A stretch of DNA of 64,000 nt, taken from the NCBI GenBank assembly GCA_029204225.1, contig CM055106.1, positions 44,585,313 to 44,649,312 of the forward strand, written 5' to 3'. Position numbers and translations under genes: made by a program. Positions 32,540 through 42,379 of this stretch are shown in pieces. The first letter of the stretch is position 1; every line of letters begins with the position of its first letter. This stretch comes from Diphasiastrum complanatum (taxonomy: Eukaryota; Streptophyta; Lycopodiopsida; Lycopodiales; Lycopodiaceae). Below the pieces are notes generated by a model, which made no database searches, was not told where the DNA came from, and saw nothing but the letters and a program-made list of their open reading frames with translations.

Positions 32540-33250
32540 GATCAAGTGCTTGAGAGGTGACAATGTTGGTGAGTACATATCTAACAAGTTCAAGGCCTTT
32601 TGTGATGAGCATGGGATCAAGAGGGAGTATACAACATCAAGGATCCCACAACAAAATGGAGTGGCTGAAAGGAAGAATAGAATTTTATGTGAAAGTGCTA
32701 AAGCTATGAGGTTAAGTGCTAATCTTGACAAACCATTTTGGGATCAAGCTTTGTTGTGTGCCAATTTCTTGTGCAATAGGTGGCCGAGTGCTATTTTGGA
32801 TGGAAGGACACCTTTTGAGATGCTATTCAAGAGGAGGCCGAGTGTCAACTTTCTAAGAACCTTTGGATGCACATGTTATGTCAACATTACTCTTGATGAT
32901 AGGACCAAGGAGGATCCATCTTCAAGAAGAGGTATTTTTGTTGGATATAGTGAGGTGAGTAAAGCCTACAAGGTTTACATTCCTTTTACTAACAAAGTGA
33001 TTGTTGGTAGAGATGTCATTTTTTATGAGGGAATAATTCCAAAGGTGTCTTTAAGCATGATTGATGGTAAAGTAGATGGATCTAACATTCTTGATGTTGA
33101 TAAGAAGGATCCTACTTTGGATGGTGGTGATGATGGACCTTCATCAAGTCAAAAGCCAAGGAGAACATCAAGAGAAAGACAAGTACCTTCAAGACTCACA
33201 TATGATCAAAAGGGTAAGCAAGTAGTTTTTGGAATTATGTTGCTTTCCTA
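32540..33250 (+). pseudogene. Copia-2 integrase, C-terminal half
   Basis: The reading continues with LRGDNVGEYISNKFKAFCDE, RIPQQNGVAERKNRILCESA (the E of the catalytic triad is in VAERKNR), FWDQALLCANFLCNR, RTPFEMLFKRRPSVNFLRTF and GCTCYVNI, followed by the GYSEVSKAYKVYIP and VGRDVIFYEG blocks. It closes with the RRTSRERQVPSRLTYDQKGK linker that usually leads into RT. Fossil. Confidence 0.85.
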
Positions 33251-33349
33251 ACCTCTTTGGATGAGCCTACAAGTGTAGATCAAGCAAGGAAAGAAAAGGA
33301 GTGGATCCAAGCAATGGATCTTGAGTATCAAGTTCTTATGAAGAGTGGA

Positions 33350-34420
33350 ACATCTTTTGGAGGATCTTCTTGTGTACATGGAGCTATGCAAGTGGATGGA
33401 TGTTATCTTGCTGTAAAATCAAGTAATGGATCTGGAAAACAAAGTTTGTTCAATTACTTTGATGGTCAAGTTGAAGATCAAGAGGTTGATCTCAAAGCGC
33501 TTCAACTAGTCAAAAGGGAAGTTGGCAATTTGGAGCTAGTCAAGAGCATCAAAGGAGAGGTAATTGGCAAAGGTGTTATGGATCTATTTTTGTAGCATAT
33601 TGGAGACTCAAGTAAGGTCAAAGGAGCAGCAAGGAAGTGTTGTTCAAGTTTACTTTACTTGTTCTATCTCATGTTTGAGCAATTTCATGTGGATATGTGC
33701 AAATTGTCAAGATATGGTAAAACTAGCCACATTGGTGAGCATTGTTTTGATGTTGGATTTGTACTAGCATTCTTGGCTGATTTTTCTGATGGAAATGAAG
33801 CTATTGGAGGTTCATTATGTCACTCATCCATGGCTAAGTTCTCAAGTGTTGAGCTACTTGGTGTCAATACTTGGAGATTGTCAATTTTTGGTGAATTCAT
33901 AGTCATTTTCTTGTGTCAAGTAGATCTTGAAGATGGACTACTGCAAACTACTTGGTTTATGGAGTCATGTGGTGCTGGATTTTCATCATTTATGTACTCA
34001 CTTACTCATGGATTTCCAAGGTTTGATGGTTTCTTGTGGCAAGATGAAGATGGAGGCTCATTCATGAAGTATCATGGTGGATACAAGGCAACAAAGGACA
34101 AAGGAGAAGAAGACATGCAAGCAAAAGTTGATCACTCACATTTATTGTCTGTTTGTTATATTTTTCCAGAGAGTTCAGAGTTGAAGCATGGTGGAATCAT
34201 TTCATTTACATTCTATTTGATTCTTCATGTTCTAGTCACATTTTTACATGTAAAATTGATGTAAGAAATAGTGAAGCATCCCAAGTGGACACTATTCTCT
34301 ATATCAATTATGGTTGTTTCTATTTTGAGCATTACATGATCATTGAAAGGAGATCTATTCTTAGGAAGAAGATCATTCTTATGATGGATCAAAGTTCTAT
34401 TGGCAAAAACTATGCTAGGG
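33350..34420 (+). other. Unrecognised open sequence inside Copia-2
   Basis: This segment occupies the place between integrase and RNase H where copia elements normally carry RT. It contains two sizeable open readings; the second (about 200 residues, 33,659-34,264) is rich in Phe, Leu, Gly and Cys (for example LAFLADFSDGNEAIGGSLCH). I recognise no RT motif or other domain. It could be captured host or foreign DNA. Base composition is like the surrounding copia. Confidence 0.5.
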
Positions 34421-34429
34421 GCATTGGAA

Positions 34430-34973
34430 GCTAGGAAAGCAAGTTTTGAGGTACGTCATTGGAACTCGAGATTTTGGCATATTGTATGAGGGATCATTAC
34501 CTAATCTGGAGATGTAATGGATAGGAAATCCATTAGTGCTTATTGTATTTTCATAGGTGATGGAGCTATATCATGGATGTCAAAGAAACAAGCCACTATC
34601 TCATTGTCATCTAGTGAGGCCGAATACAAAGCTCTTACACATTGCACAAAGGAGATGGTATGGATCAAGAAGATGATCAAGGATCTTCACTTGCTGCATT
34701 TTTTAGAAAGCCCAATCATCTTTTGTGACAATCAATCAGCCCAAAGAATGGCATCCAATCCTATCTTTCATGCTAGGAGCAAGCATATTTAGATACAATA
34801 TCATTTTGTGAGGGAGCGAGTCATTGCAAAGGAGGTGGAGCTTCAACATGTGTCTTCAAGGGAATGTGTAGCTGATATCTTCACCAAAGCATTGGAAAAA
34901 GACTTGTTCATGAAGCATAGGACTTCACTTGGAGTATTATCAAAGTCTATGCTAAAACTAGTTGAAGAGGGAG
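34430..34973 (+). pseudogene. Copia-2 RNase H and polypurine tract
   Basis: VIGTRDFGILYEG is followed by DRKSISAYCIFIGDGAISWM, SKKQATISLSSSEAEYKALT and IIFCDNQSAQRMASNPIFHA then RSKHI, ending in the ECVADIFTKALEK block. These are the complete copia RNase H landmarks. The polypurine tract GAAGAGGGAG immediately precedes the 3' LTR. Fossil. Confidence 0.85.
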
Positions 34974-35616
34974 TGTGAAAGATTCAACTAGTTTCATCAC
35001 ATTTTGCAATATTTTCATATTTGGCATATTGAGGCCAAAACTTGTTTTAGACTTAGAGGTTGACTTTTCAAAGTTCATTAGTCTAAATTTCATTTGAATA
35101 AACACTTTTTGAAAGTGTGGGAAAGATAGAATGCGAGTTTGAATAGATTCAATTTGAATAAGTTGGGTACATTGAATCTAGACCCAAAATTGGTAGGGTT
35201 AGCATTTTGGTGGAAAAGCCAAGTGGCCAAATAGGGTTTGGACCTGCTATAAAAGGATGTAACTCGTGGAAAGAATAATCTTCTCTCTTCTCTATCTCAT
35301 TATACATGGTTCTCTTGGGTTCTACTATCCATTGGTGCACTATCTTGGTGATTGCTTGCAATTCTATGTGTAGAATGATCTATATTTGTTATTTTTGGAT
35401 CCACACGTGTGAAATACAATAGCTTGCTGGTTTTGTACGGACAGCAACAGTACATAATCATTTCATTCAAGTTTGATCAAGTTCTATTAGTGTTTGCATC
35501 TCAAATTGTGTATAGATTCTGATTTTTTCTACATTGGTGAAATTGGTAGTGTATTTCTCTTTCTAACCAAAGATCATTCAAGTAGATTGGATCTTAAGGA
35601 TCTGAAATCTTTAACA
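34974..35616 (+). repeat. Copia-2 3' LTR (643 bp)
   Basis: It begins TGTGAAAGATTC after the polypurine tract and ends AATCTTTAACA, giving near-complementary termini. A clear TATA box (TATAAAAG) lies at about 35,248-35,255. CACACGTGTGAAA and GTACGGAC occur at about 35,402-35,440, a motif shared with other LTRs. The next base, 35,617, is already Gypsy-1 pol. Confidence 0.85.
35248..35255 (+). promoter_or_regulatory. TATA box in Copia-2 LTR
   Basis: TATAAAAG about 275 bp into the LTR, with a pyrimidine-rich initiator-like stretch (ttctctcttctctatc) 25-40 bp downstream, fits the LTR promoter and marks the approximate U3/R boundary. Confidence 0.7.
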
Positions 35617-36780
35617 AGCAGTACTCTTTTAGTTAATAGTGGGACAACTCTACAAAATGGGCATTGATGGCATTATTCAATGATGTGCTTATGAATCTAA
35701 GATACGACCAATAAATCTCAGGCTCATGAGGGCATTGGGGGTGGCCATTTTTCTGCTGAAGCCACAGCGAAGATTATCCTTCGAGCACGATTGTGGTGGC
35801 CATCTTTGTTTAAGGACACGTTTGTTGTCATTAAAGCGTGTGATGTCTGTCAACGAGCAAAGAAAAATACCAAAGCAGACTTCACTTCACGCAAAGCCTT
35901 CCATAAGTGGGGGATTGACTTTGTTGGATCAATCAATCTAGCAGCAAAACACACCCAAGCTTGCTACATCCTCATAGCCACAGATTACGCCACTAAGTGG
36001 GTTGAGGCTCGAGCAACGAAAGATGCCAACTCAAAAATAGTCGTACATTTCCTTTACAAAAACATTATTACATGTTTTGGTTGTCCCATAGAACTAGTTA
36101 GTGATCGTGGCACATATTTTTTAAATGTTGTCGTTGATACCCTCCTACGCCACTACCTGGTCATTCACAGAAAAAGTACCCCGTACTATCTTTGGTGTAA
36201 TGGCCAGGCTGAATCAACTAACAAGACGATCTGTAAAATTTTAACCAAGATAGTTGAAACCAGTCGTTCTAATTGGGAAACAAAACTTTTCTCGGCTATC
36301 TGGGCTTACTACACCACCCCAAAGAAAGCCACTGGGTGGATTACATCTTTCCACTTAGTATATGGTTAAGAGGCAGTAATGCCCGTAGAATTCTTAGTAC
36401 CTTCACTACGAGTTATGAAAGCTTTTTCAACAGATCTCTATGAAAAGGCTTCAATAGAACAACAAGTCAAAACCAGGCTATTTACATTAGCCCAGTTACG
36501 CGAGACGAAACTAATATCTTATCAAGCACAACTAGTTAACAAACGATGCCAAAAGGCTTGGCATAACCATCACCTACGCAATAAAGATCTACACTTAGGT
36601 GACCAAGTGCACCCCGACAAATTAAAGTTCAGAAGTGAGGGGCCATACGTTATTCATAAAACTTTTCCTAATGGTGCAGTCCAATTACAAACACTTGACG
36701 GGATACTCCTAGACACTGTCGTAAACGATGGTCGTGTACGGCGGTATTACGAAGAGTTGTTCTTTGTTGACTCACTTTAA
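35617..36780 (+). pseudogene. Gypsy-1 integrase
   Basis: Directly after the Copia-2 LTR the gypsy reading resumes with LYKMGIDG, then the HHCC zinc-binding part (HEGIGGGHFSAEATARIILR, CDVCQRAK), the catalytic core (WGIDFVGSINLAAKH, ELVSDRGTYFLN, WCNGQAESTNKTICKIL) and the C-terminal part ending in NGAVQLQTLDGILLDTVVND then GRVRRYYEELFF. No chromodomain follows, which argues against a chromovirus. The end of this block is the end of pol. Fossil, broken in a few places. Confidence 0.9.
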
Positions 36781-37153
36781 CATCTTTTCTCTAATATATA
36801 TTCTACATTTTTTTTTTTTTATCGCTTGTGATTCTTATTTTGCATGCCTATTTTCACCTAGTTATTTGTTTATACTTCATACCATTACTTCTGTACTTTC
36901 TATGCATTTTTTTTTTCTTGTACATACTCGTCGGTCATGGATGTTCTAGATCAACAAAGGATACACTACACAATAGGAAATGATATTCACACTTTAGCCA
37001 CCTCATCTCTGTCTGACTGGTATCTCAGGCATACAAACATCCCTGGGGATACACTCTTTTCATAAGAACTTCTACTCTGGGCCACAATCATATTTTTCTC
37101 TTGAAGTTCTTCACTTGCATCAAACAGATCCATTCTTTTATATTAAGGTTTTG
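36781..37153. other. T-rich spacer after Gypsy-1 pol
   Basis: A noncoding, T-rich stretch with homopolymer T runs near 36,812 and 36,907 separates integrase from the minisatellite and the accessory ORF. No gene is seen. Confidence 0.6.
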
Positions 37154-37377
37154 TCAAATCTCAACCGAAGTCCTTCTCTCAAATCTCAATCGAAACACTT
37201 TTCTCAAATCTCAACTAGAGCGTTCAGTCAAATTTCAACTGGAGCGTTTCAGTCAAATTCCAACCGGAGCACTCTGTTCAAATCTCGACCGAAGCGTTCA
37301 GTCAAATCTCAACCGGAGTGTTTCAGTCAAATCTCAACCGGAGCACTCTGCTCAGATCTCAACCAGAGGACCTACAT
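37154..37377 (+). repeat. 24-25 bp minisatellite, nine units
   Basis: Units start tcaaatctcaaccggagc (with variants) at 37,154, 37,179, 37,204, 37,228, 37,253, 37,278, 37,302, 37,327 and 37,352. There are no unique spacers. The array lies between pol and the accessory ORF of Gypsy-1. In one frame the units read as repeats of QISTGAF, but unit length varies between 24 and 25, so no single frame runs through. Confidence 0.9.
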
Positions 37378-37717
37378 TCAAATTTCACAAACCGGCACGT
37401 TCCATCTCGCTCACAACCAGACGACGATGACAATAAATGCCCTCACCACGACGCCATTCGCACCTCAGCAAAGTGTGAACTCAGGCGTTATCTGGCGACG
37501 ATCTACGGCGATTTTCTTGCTACTGTGACCGATCTTGGCGCTCAGCTGTTCAATCCTTCAGTTATCATCTTCACACCATCTCTACAATCTATCAACCACC
37601 ATCGGTACCACTCCCGTGCGAGCGCCATCACCAAAACTTTACAAAATAACGTCGCCGACAAAATACATCATATTAACTGACTCAGTTCCAGAATTTTCTT
37701 TCTTCCATTTCCCCACC

Positions 37718-38890
37718 ATGTCGTCCAATCCTAGTTCAAGTACTGATGATCTCGAAGCAAGCAAGCTCGACATCCAACTATGCAAGTTAGATCTTACAGA
37801 GATGCAGTCCTAGTACCAGCAGGTGGAGTCCTTCTTCAAGAAAATTGAATTTCAGATCCCTGTCTTGACAGGTTATCAAAGCACGTGCTTGGTACACATG
37901 GCATATGCCAATTATCATACCACGGCAAGATCATGTCAAATCATAGTTCCACTTGTCAAGAATTATGCTTATAACGTATCTTTTGTGGCAGCCGACTTGC
38001 AACCTTATGGGTTCCCGCGGGGACCAAATACTGTCACAAGGACACTCCAAAAGATAGAGCAAACGGCATACTTCAAGTACATTGTGACTAAATGGAAGAA
38101 TAAGGATGGGTACAGACTAGAAGCCATCAATGACAAGCAACTTCAAGCAGCACGTGCCTATCTCACCAGATGCACACAAAAACCACGAATGAAAGTGCTG
38201 AGGGTACCCATGTCCCTGTTTCACATAATGGCAGATTCACGACTGCATGCCCAAAACCTCTATGATTGGACATAGTTTGTTTCGAACTGTCTACATGAGT
38301 GCATTAAGAACAAGCAACCCATCACAATATTGGGATATCTGATGACAGATATCACTCTTCACCAAGTACAGAACATGCCAAAGCTTCAACAATAACTGCA
38401 GCTTGCGGACAAGGCATGGGACATTCCCATTGAGCCAACAAAGTCCAAGCGTGCACGATCAAGAACTACCTCCCCATCGGGATCCCAACCTAAAAGGGTC
38501 AACACAAGTATACTCCCACTAGTACGGAGGCAAACAAGCCCACAACCGGATCCATAAGCAAGTTGGGAGCACATCACCAGTGGGATCAGCGTCAGATGGT
38601 TCCACCTCAAATGATGGCAGCTCATCCACAGCATTACAACAACACTCGTCACCCTCACATGTCATTGACGGGGGTGATGGAGCAACGACATCAGCAGCAG
38701 CCCAACATATGACCACCTCACACCCTGCAACTCTACCAAACAAAGTCACTACCCCACCCACATTGATTACCATGCCAACGCCAACAACATCACCAACGGC
38801 ACAAGATTTGGGGGGGGAGGAGTGGGGATATCCAGTCCCCAGGTCACGGAAGCAGCTCTACAACCACAGGCCCAGCAAGTCCACACACTG
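37718..38890 (+). pseudogene. Gypsy-1 accessory 3' ORF
   Basis: A good start context (ccccaccATGTCG) opens MSSNPSSSTDDLEASKLDIQ. The N-terminal half contains TGYQSTCLVHMAYANYHTTA, VSFVAADLQPYGFPRGPNTV and RVPMSLFHIMADSRLHAQNL; then a basic linker (KSKRARSRTTSPSGSQPKRV) and a Ser/Thr-rich low-complexity part follow. Its second half, from about 38,395, is closely homologous to the minus strand at about 47,310-46,727 in Gypsy-3. Extra ORFs after pol, sometimes called env-like or plant-transposon-protein ORFs, are known in Athila-type gypsy elements; that this is one is my inference. I see no signal peptide or membrane segment. Broken fossil. Confidence 0.65.
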
Positions 38891-39031
38891 TGTTGGGTTT
38901 AGGGTTTCTGGTGGTGTGGAATACTCAACTTGTTTGCACGAGCATGTGTTGTTGGTTTGATATTGGTGGTGTAGAAAACTCCTACGATTATTCATATCAC
39001 AATGATACAACAATTCCATCATCTAGTCATC
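38890..39031 (+). repeat. Scrambled gypsy gag pieces
   Basis: 38,890-38,970 is the inverse of the Gypsy-1-type gag at about 27,958-28,035, and 38,970-39,031 is a direct copy of the adjoining gag at about 27,895-27,961. The two pieces meet head to head and then join an inverted LTR start. This is a rearrangement junction between Gypsy-1 and Gypsy-3. Confidence 0.75.
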
Positions 39032-39104
39032 ACCATCAAAAGGTGGTTCACTCTAAATGATTTAAGGGGGATCTACATTTATCTACAAAGCCTAGGAAAT
39101 ATGA
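39031..39104 (-). repeat. Start of the Gypsy-3 3' LTR (fragment)
   Basis: On the minus strand it begins tgtaggagctag after ggaatgacca, matching the Gypsy-1 LTR start at 26,512 together with the sequence before it. Only about 74 bp remain. Confidence 0.7.
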
Positions 39105-40239
39105 CTAGCTCCTACATGGTCATTCCTTCTTTGGGATACACCATGTAGGCTCACATAGATAACTCACTGTCTTCCTAACTAGTACTTCCTCGGCTCTCAT
39201 GCTCGGCTCTCAACTTCTTCTGCTCTCCTCCTTCTGAGACCTCCTCAGTCATGGGTGAGAGATAACTTGTGTCTTCAGCTTGGCTCGGCATCTGGGAATT
39301 CTCATAAATTTGCTAACATTATCTACCCCTAATCTGTTGCAGGACCCACTGCAACACCGGTGATGTCTTTCACTTGGCACTTGGAAAAGCATGGATCTTT
39401 GTTTGTTTCCATAAAACCAGGTGCTTATTGTCCGCAAAACTTATTCTTCAAATTGAAAGTCTCTCAATTGGCTGCTACATACCAGCCCTCTTGAGAACTT
39501 CTTGTGAGTCATGCTCGTCTCGTCATCGTGCCGTCTGCTTTCATTCGTCCATCTTTCATCCTAGGGCTTCAAAAACCTGGAAGCGGAGCTTACTTTCGAA
39601 ATTGAGGGGCCCCAAATATTCTCTTATCTTCTCCACGAAGCCCATTTCCTGCCAGTTTTCCACCATGGTCACATAGCGTGACGACATGAAGGCCGCTCTA
39701 TAGTATAGCCTGGCCATCATTTCATGGTCTTCTTCCGACTGGAGGGCTACATTTGGGCTGATTTTGATGGGATTCAAGCCTTGATCTCAGAAACAATCTT
39801 GCTACATCAGAAAGGCCATGGATCTACAATATTCGGCACTTTTCTGCATGCAAAGATCGGCACTTGATTTGTATTTATGCCCGAAGTTGAGTAACTGCAT
39901 CCTCAGATCATCCGAGGTGGTTCTCTCTAAAATTTCCAAGATGACTGGCCAGTTTACCAACTCTACTCGTGGCTTTTCCACCGGCCATGGGTCTGCGTTT
40001 GAGTGGCATGTAGAAAGGATCCACTCGCTTCCATGCCGGTGCCTTCAAATACTCTTGAAATCACCTGATATCCTTCAGAATTTATTCCGCCATTCTGGCT
40101 GCAATTGTAGCACGGCAATGATCTCGGCCCTTGTGGAATATTGGCTTTGATCGATGTCTTCTTTGCCTCCCCTCATGTTGGGAGGGTATTTTCTTTTAAA
40201 CTTTTCTGATTCTCGTGTATCAGCCAATTTGCCTCTAGG
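39105..40239 (-). pseudogene. Gypsy-3 accessory ORF end and 3' tail
   Basis: This is the downstream part, in minus-strand sense, of the accessory ORF region that begins near 47.3 kb; Copia-3 is inserted between the two halves. It contains open stretches such as EDHEMMARLYYRAAFMSSRY and VTMVENWQEMGFVEKIREYL with helical, charged composition, then the tail with gagagccgag and gaggaggtctc. I recognise no catalytic domain. It is broken in several places. Confidence 0.55.
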
Positions 40240-40244
40240 CCTGG
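40240..40244 (+). other. Target-site duplication of Copia-3, left copy
   Basis: CCTGG stands directly before the LTR start TGTTAAAAATTC and recurs at 45,695-45,699 directly after the 3' LTR. Five bases is the normal copia duplication length. Confidence 0.9.
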
Positions 40245-40926
40245 TGTTAAAAATTCACAATTCTAGCTTGACTAGTTTTGGTCATATGACTTGTAAATAG
40301 TTAGATGGTCATGATGTGGCTTGTCACACGTGCCAAATAGCATAGGATTTCATTCATAAGGATGTTCTCAAGTAGACCTAAGTGTTAGAACCTTTGGAAT
40401 GAGTCTAAATTATGCTTAGATACAAGGGAGAAAAAATAGGAGCTATTTTTGGTAGTTTTTGCATTGTTGAGGGATCTCCAAGATTCCAACCCTAACTTGG
40501 TAGGGATGAAAGATCCACCAAAATTAGCATTAGGGATAGGTTTAGGGCTACTCATACCTGCCCAAAACCGTGATGGATCATGTATATATAGGTGATGATA
40601 TCTCACCAAAATCAATCAAGCAATTTCATGATTTTTCTCTCATAATGGTGCAATTGCTCTCTATGTTCATAATTGTTTGAGTACTTGTGATTATCAATGA
40701 TTATAGGATTGAATGTAGGTCTGGTGTACAGTACTCAGACTGTGGGAGGCCGTACTTTCACACATGTGAAGCCTTCTTCAAGGATTTGGGCCATTTAGTG
40801 AGGTTCAAGCATAGATTTTTGATGAATTTTGATTGTTCAACTTGTGCTAATCTTATGAAATCATAATCTATTGTTTCCCTCATTATTTCAAGTGTTTTAG
40901 GATCCTTATTTGCTGTAATTTTTACA
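40245..40926 (+). repeat. Copia-3 5' LTR (682 bp)
   Basis: It runs from TGTTAAAAATT to AATTTTTACA, with complementary ends. Its length equals that of the 3' LTR. By eye the two differ at about 19 or 20 of 682 positions, near 97% identity. A TATA run (tatatata) lies at about 40,583-40,590 and CCGTAC with CACACATGTG at about 40,751-40,766. Confidence 0.95.
40583..40590 (+). promoter_or_regulatory. TATA box in Copia-3 5' LTR
   Basis: A tatatata run after gatggatcatg, kept identically in the 3' LTR at about 45,351-45,358, is the likely LTR promoter element. The start site would lie some 30 bp downstream. Confidence 0.6.
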
Positions 40927-40939
40927 TGGTATCAGAGTC
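40927..40939 (+). other. Primer-binding site of Copia-3 (tRNA-Met)
   Basis: TGGTATCAGAGTC directly follows the terminal CA of the 5' LTR and matches the copia initiator tRNA-Met primer site. Confidence 0.95.
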
Positions 40940-41539
40940 TAAAGGCTGAAATGAGCTAAATCCTTGGTTTTCATTCAATTTGATCACAATTTTTGATCTA
41001 AATCTTGTGTAGATTGGATCTTAGCATCTAGTATTGATTCTAGAACTCAAAGTGAGACAAATACATTGGAGATTGGTGTTGTGTGACTTCATTTGCAGGT
41101 GTTTAGGTGTCTAAAACTAGAGGCAAAGTTGAATTCAATTCACATTACCAAGATAGCAAGTTTTTGCTTGCTCCAAGCATTGATTTCTAAGCGAGTTTTG
41201 GAGGTGATTTCATAGAGGAGGCTTTCTAGCATTCAAGGAGAGGGAAGATCAGAGTTTTGGAGACTCTTCAAGGCTGTTTTAAGGTGTAGTAGGCACCTCC
41301 TAAAGTGATTTAGGTTCAGTCCAAGCATTGCTTGACTTATGCACCAAATTAGATCAATTTTTCATCAATTTTGATCATTTTTTGCTTGTGATTGGATAGT
41401 AGATTGTGTTGCATCCTCATTAAGTTCCATTTAGATCTTTTACAAGTGATTTTGGAAGTATATTAGGTTGCTGAAATTCACTCTTGATCAGATCATTTGG
41501 AAGCTTTAATGTTCTTTATAGAAAGAGGGGCAATTCTAC

Positions 41540-42300
41540 TAGTAATCCATCATGATCATGCAAGATCTGATGGAAATTGTAAATGGTAAGGAGGGTGAAC
41601 CTATTCATCCTCAAGAAAAAGCCAAATACATCAAGAGGTGCAATGTTGCACTACGTTGCATAAAAATGAATGTTGCAAATGAACTCTTAAGAGAGGTAGG
41701 AGATTGCACTTCAGCTCAAGATGCTTGGGAGACTTTGCAAAAGGTCTATGAATTCAAGAACCAAACTAGAATGTTAGCTTTGAAGAATCAAATCTATAGA
41801 AGCTATCAAAAGAAAGGAGAGAGTGCACATACTTTTGTCCTAAGAGTAAAGGAATTGAACAAAGAGCTAGCCTTTATAAGTGACCCTATCAAGAATGAAG
41901 AGCTTGTTCAACTCATATTGAATGGACTAAGCTTTGAATTTGACAATTTGGTTCAGGGATATGCAATTATGGGTAAGCTACCCATACTTGAAGAACTCCA
42001 AGGCACACTCATGGCCGAGGAATCAAGAAGGAGCCAAATGCAAGAGAGGATGGATAGGCTTTCCATCCAAGGTGGAGATGACAAGCTCTCTTCACCAAAA
42101 GCAAAGGCAAGTCCAAAGGCAAAGGATCAACATTCAAAAAGTCTACAAAGCTTGAGGATCAAGAAGGACTCTCAAAGGCATCTCCATCAACCACCAAAGT
42201 CAAGAAGGACAAATCAAAGGTGAAGTGCTACTATTGTAGCAAGATGGGGCATTATGCCTCGGAATGCTTCAAGAGAAAGCAAGATGAAAGCCAAGCCAAC
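41540..42300 (+). pseudogene. Copia-3 gag with zinc knuckle
   Basis: Readable landmarks are RCNVALRCIKMNVANELLRE, AWETLQKVYEFKNQTRMLAL, HTFVLRVKELNKELAFISDP and LVQLILNGLSFEFDNLVQGY, which are the UBN2-type gag blocks, followed by the knuckle CYYCSKMGHYASEC at about 42,223-42,264. The part before TSAQDAWE matches Copia-2 gag (NVANELLKKVGKCTLSLEAW), so the two elements belong to related families. The leader upstream is about 600 bp. Fossil. Confidence 0.85.
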
Positions 42301-42379
42301 ATGAGCAAAGAGGAGGAGGAGGAGAGTTCACATGAGGACTCTCTCATGATGTCCATATTTTCTTCAACAAGCTTCAAAG

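Larger units (their letters stand above)
30480..35616 (+). mobile_element. Copia-2, Ty1/copia fossil nested in Gypsy-1
   Basis: Copia-2 lies between the RT and integrase of Gypsy-1. Its leader, gag (from 30,870), zinc knuckle (about 31,590), protease (about 31,770), pre-integrase and integrase (about 32,160-33,040), RNase H (about 34,430-34,960) and 3' LTR (34,974-35,616) are recognisable. No 5' LTR or primer site is visible at the left edge, so the left boundary near 30,480 is approximate. Between integrase and RNase H lies about 1 kb of unrelated open sequence. Gypsy sequence resumes directly after the LTR. Broken in several places. Confidence 0.9.

Noticed and set aside
37154-37377. Possible CRISPR-like array of 24-25 bp repeats
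   Set aside because: There are no unique spacers between the units, and the context is a plant retrotransposon. It is a minisatellite.
38386-38773. Minus-strand open frames opposite the Gypsy-1 accessory ORF
   Set aside because: They are shadows of the plus-strand reading, which is supported by its homologue at 46.7-47.3 kb.
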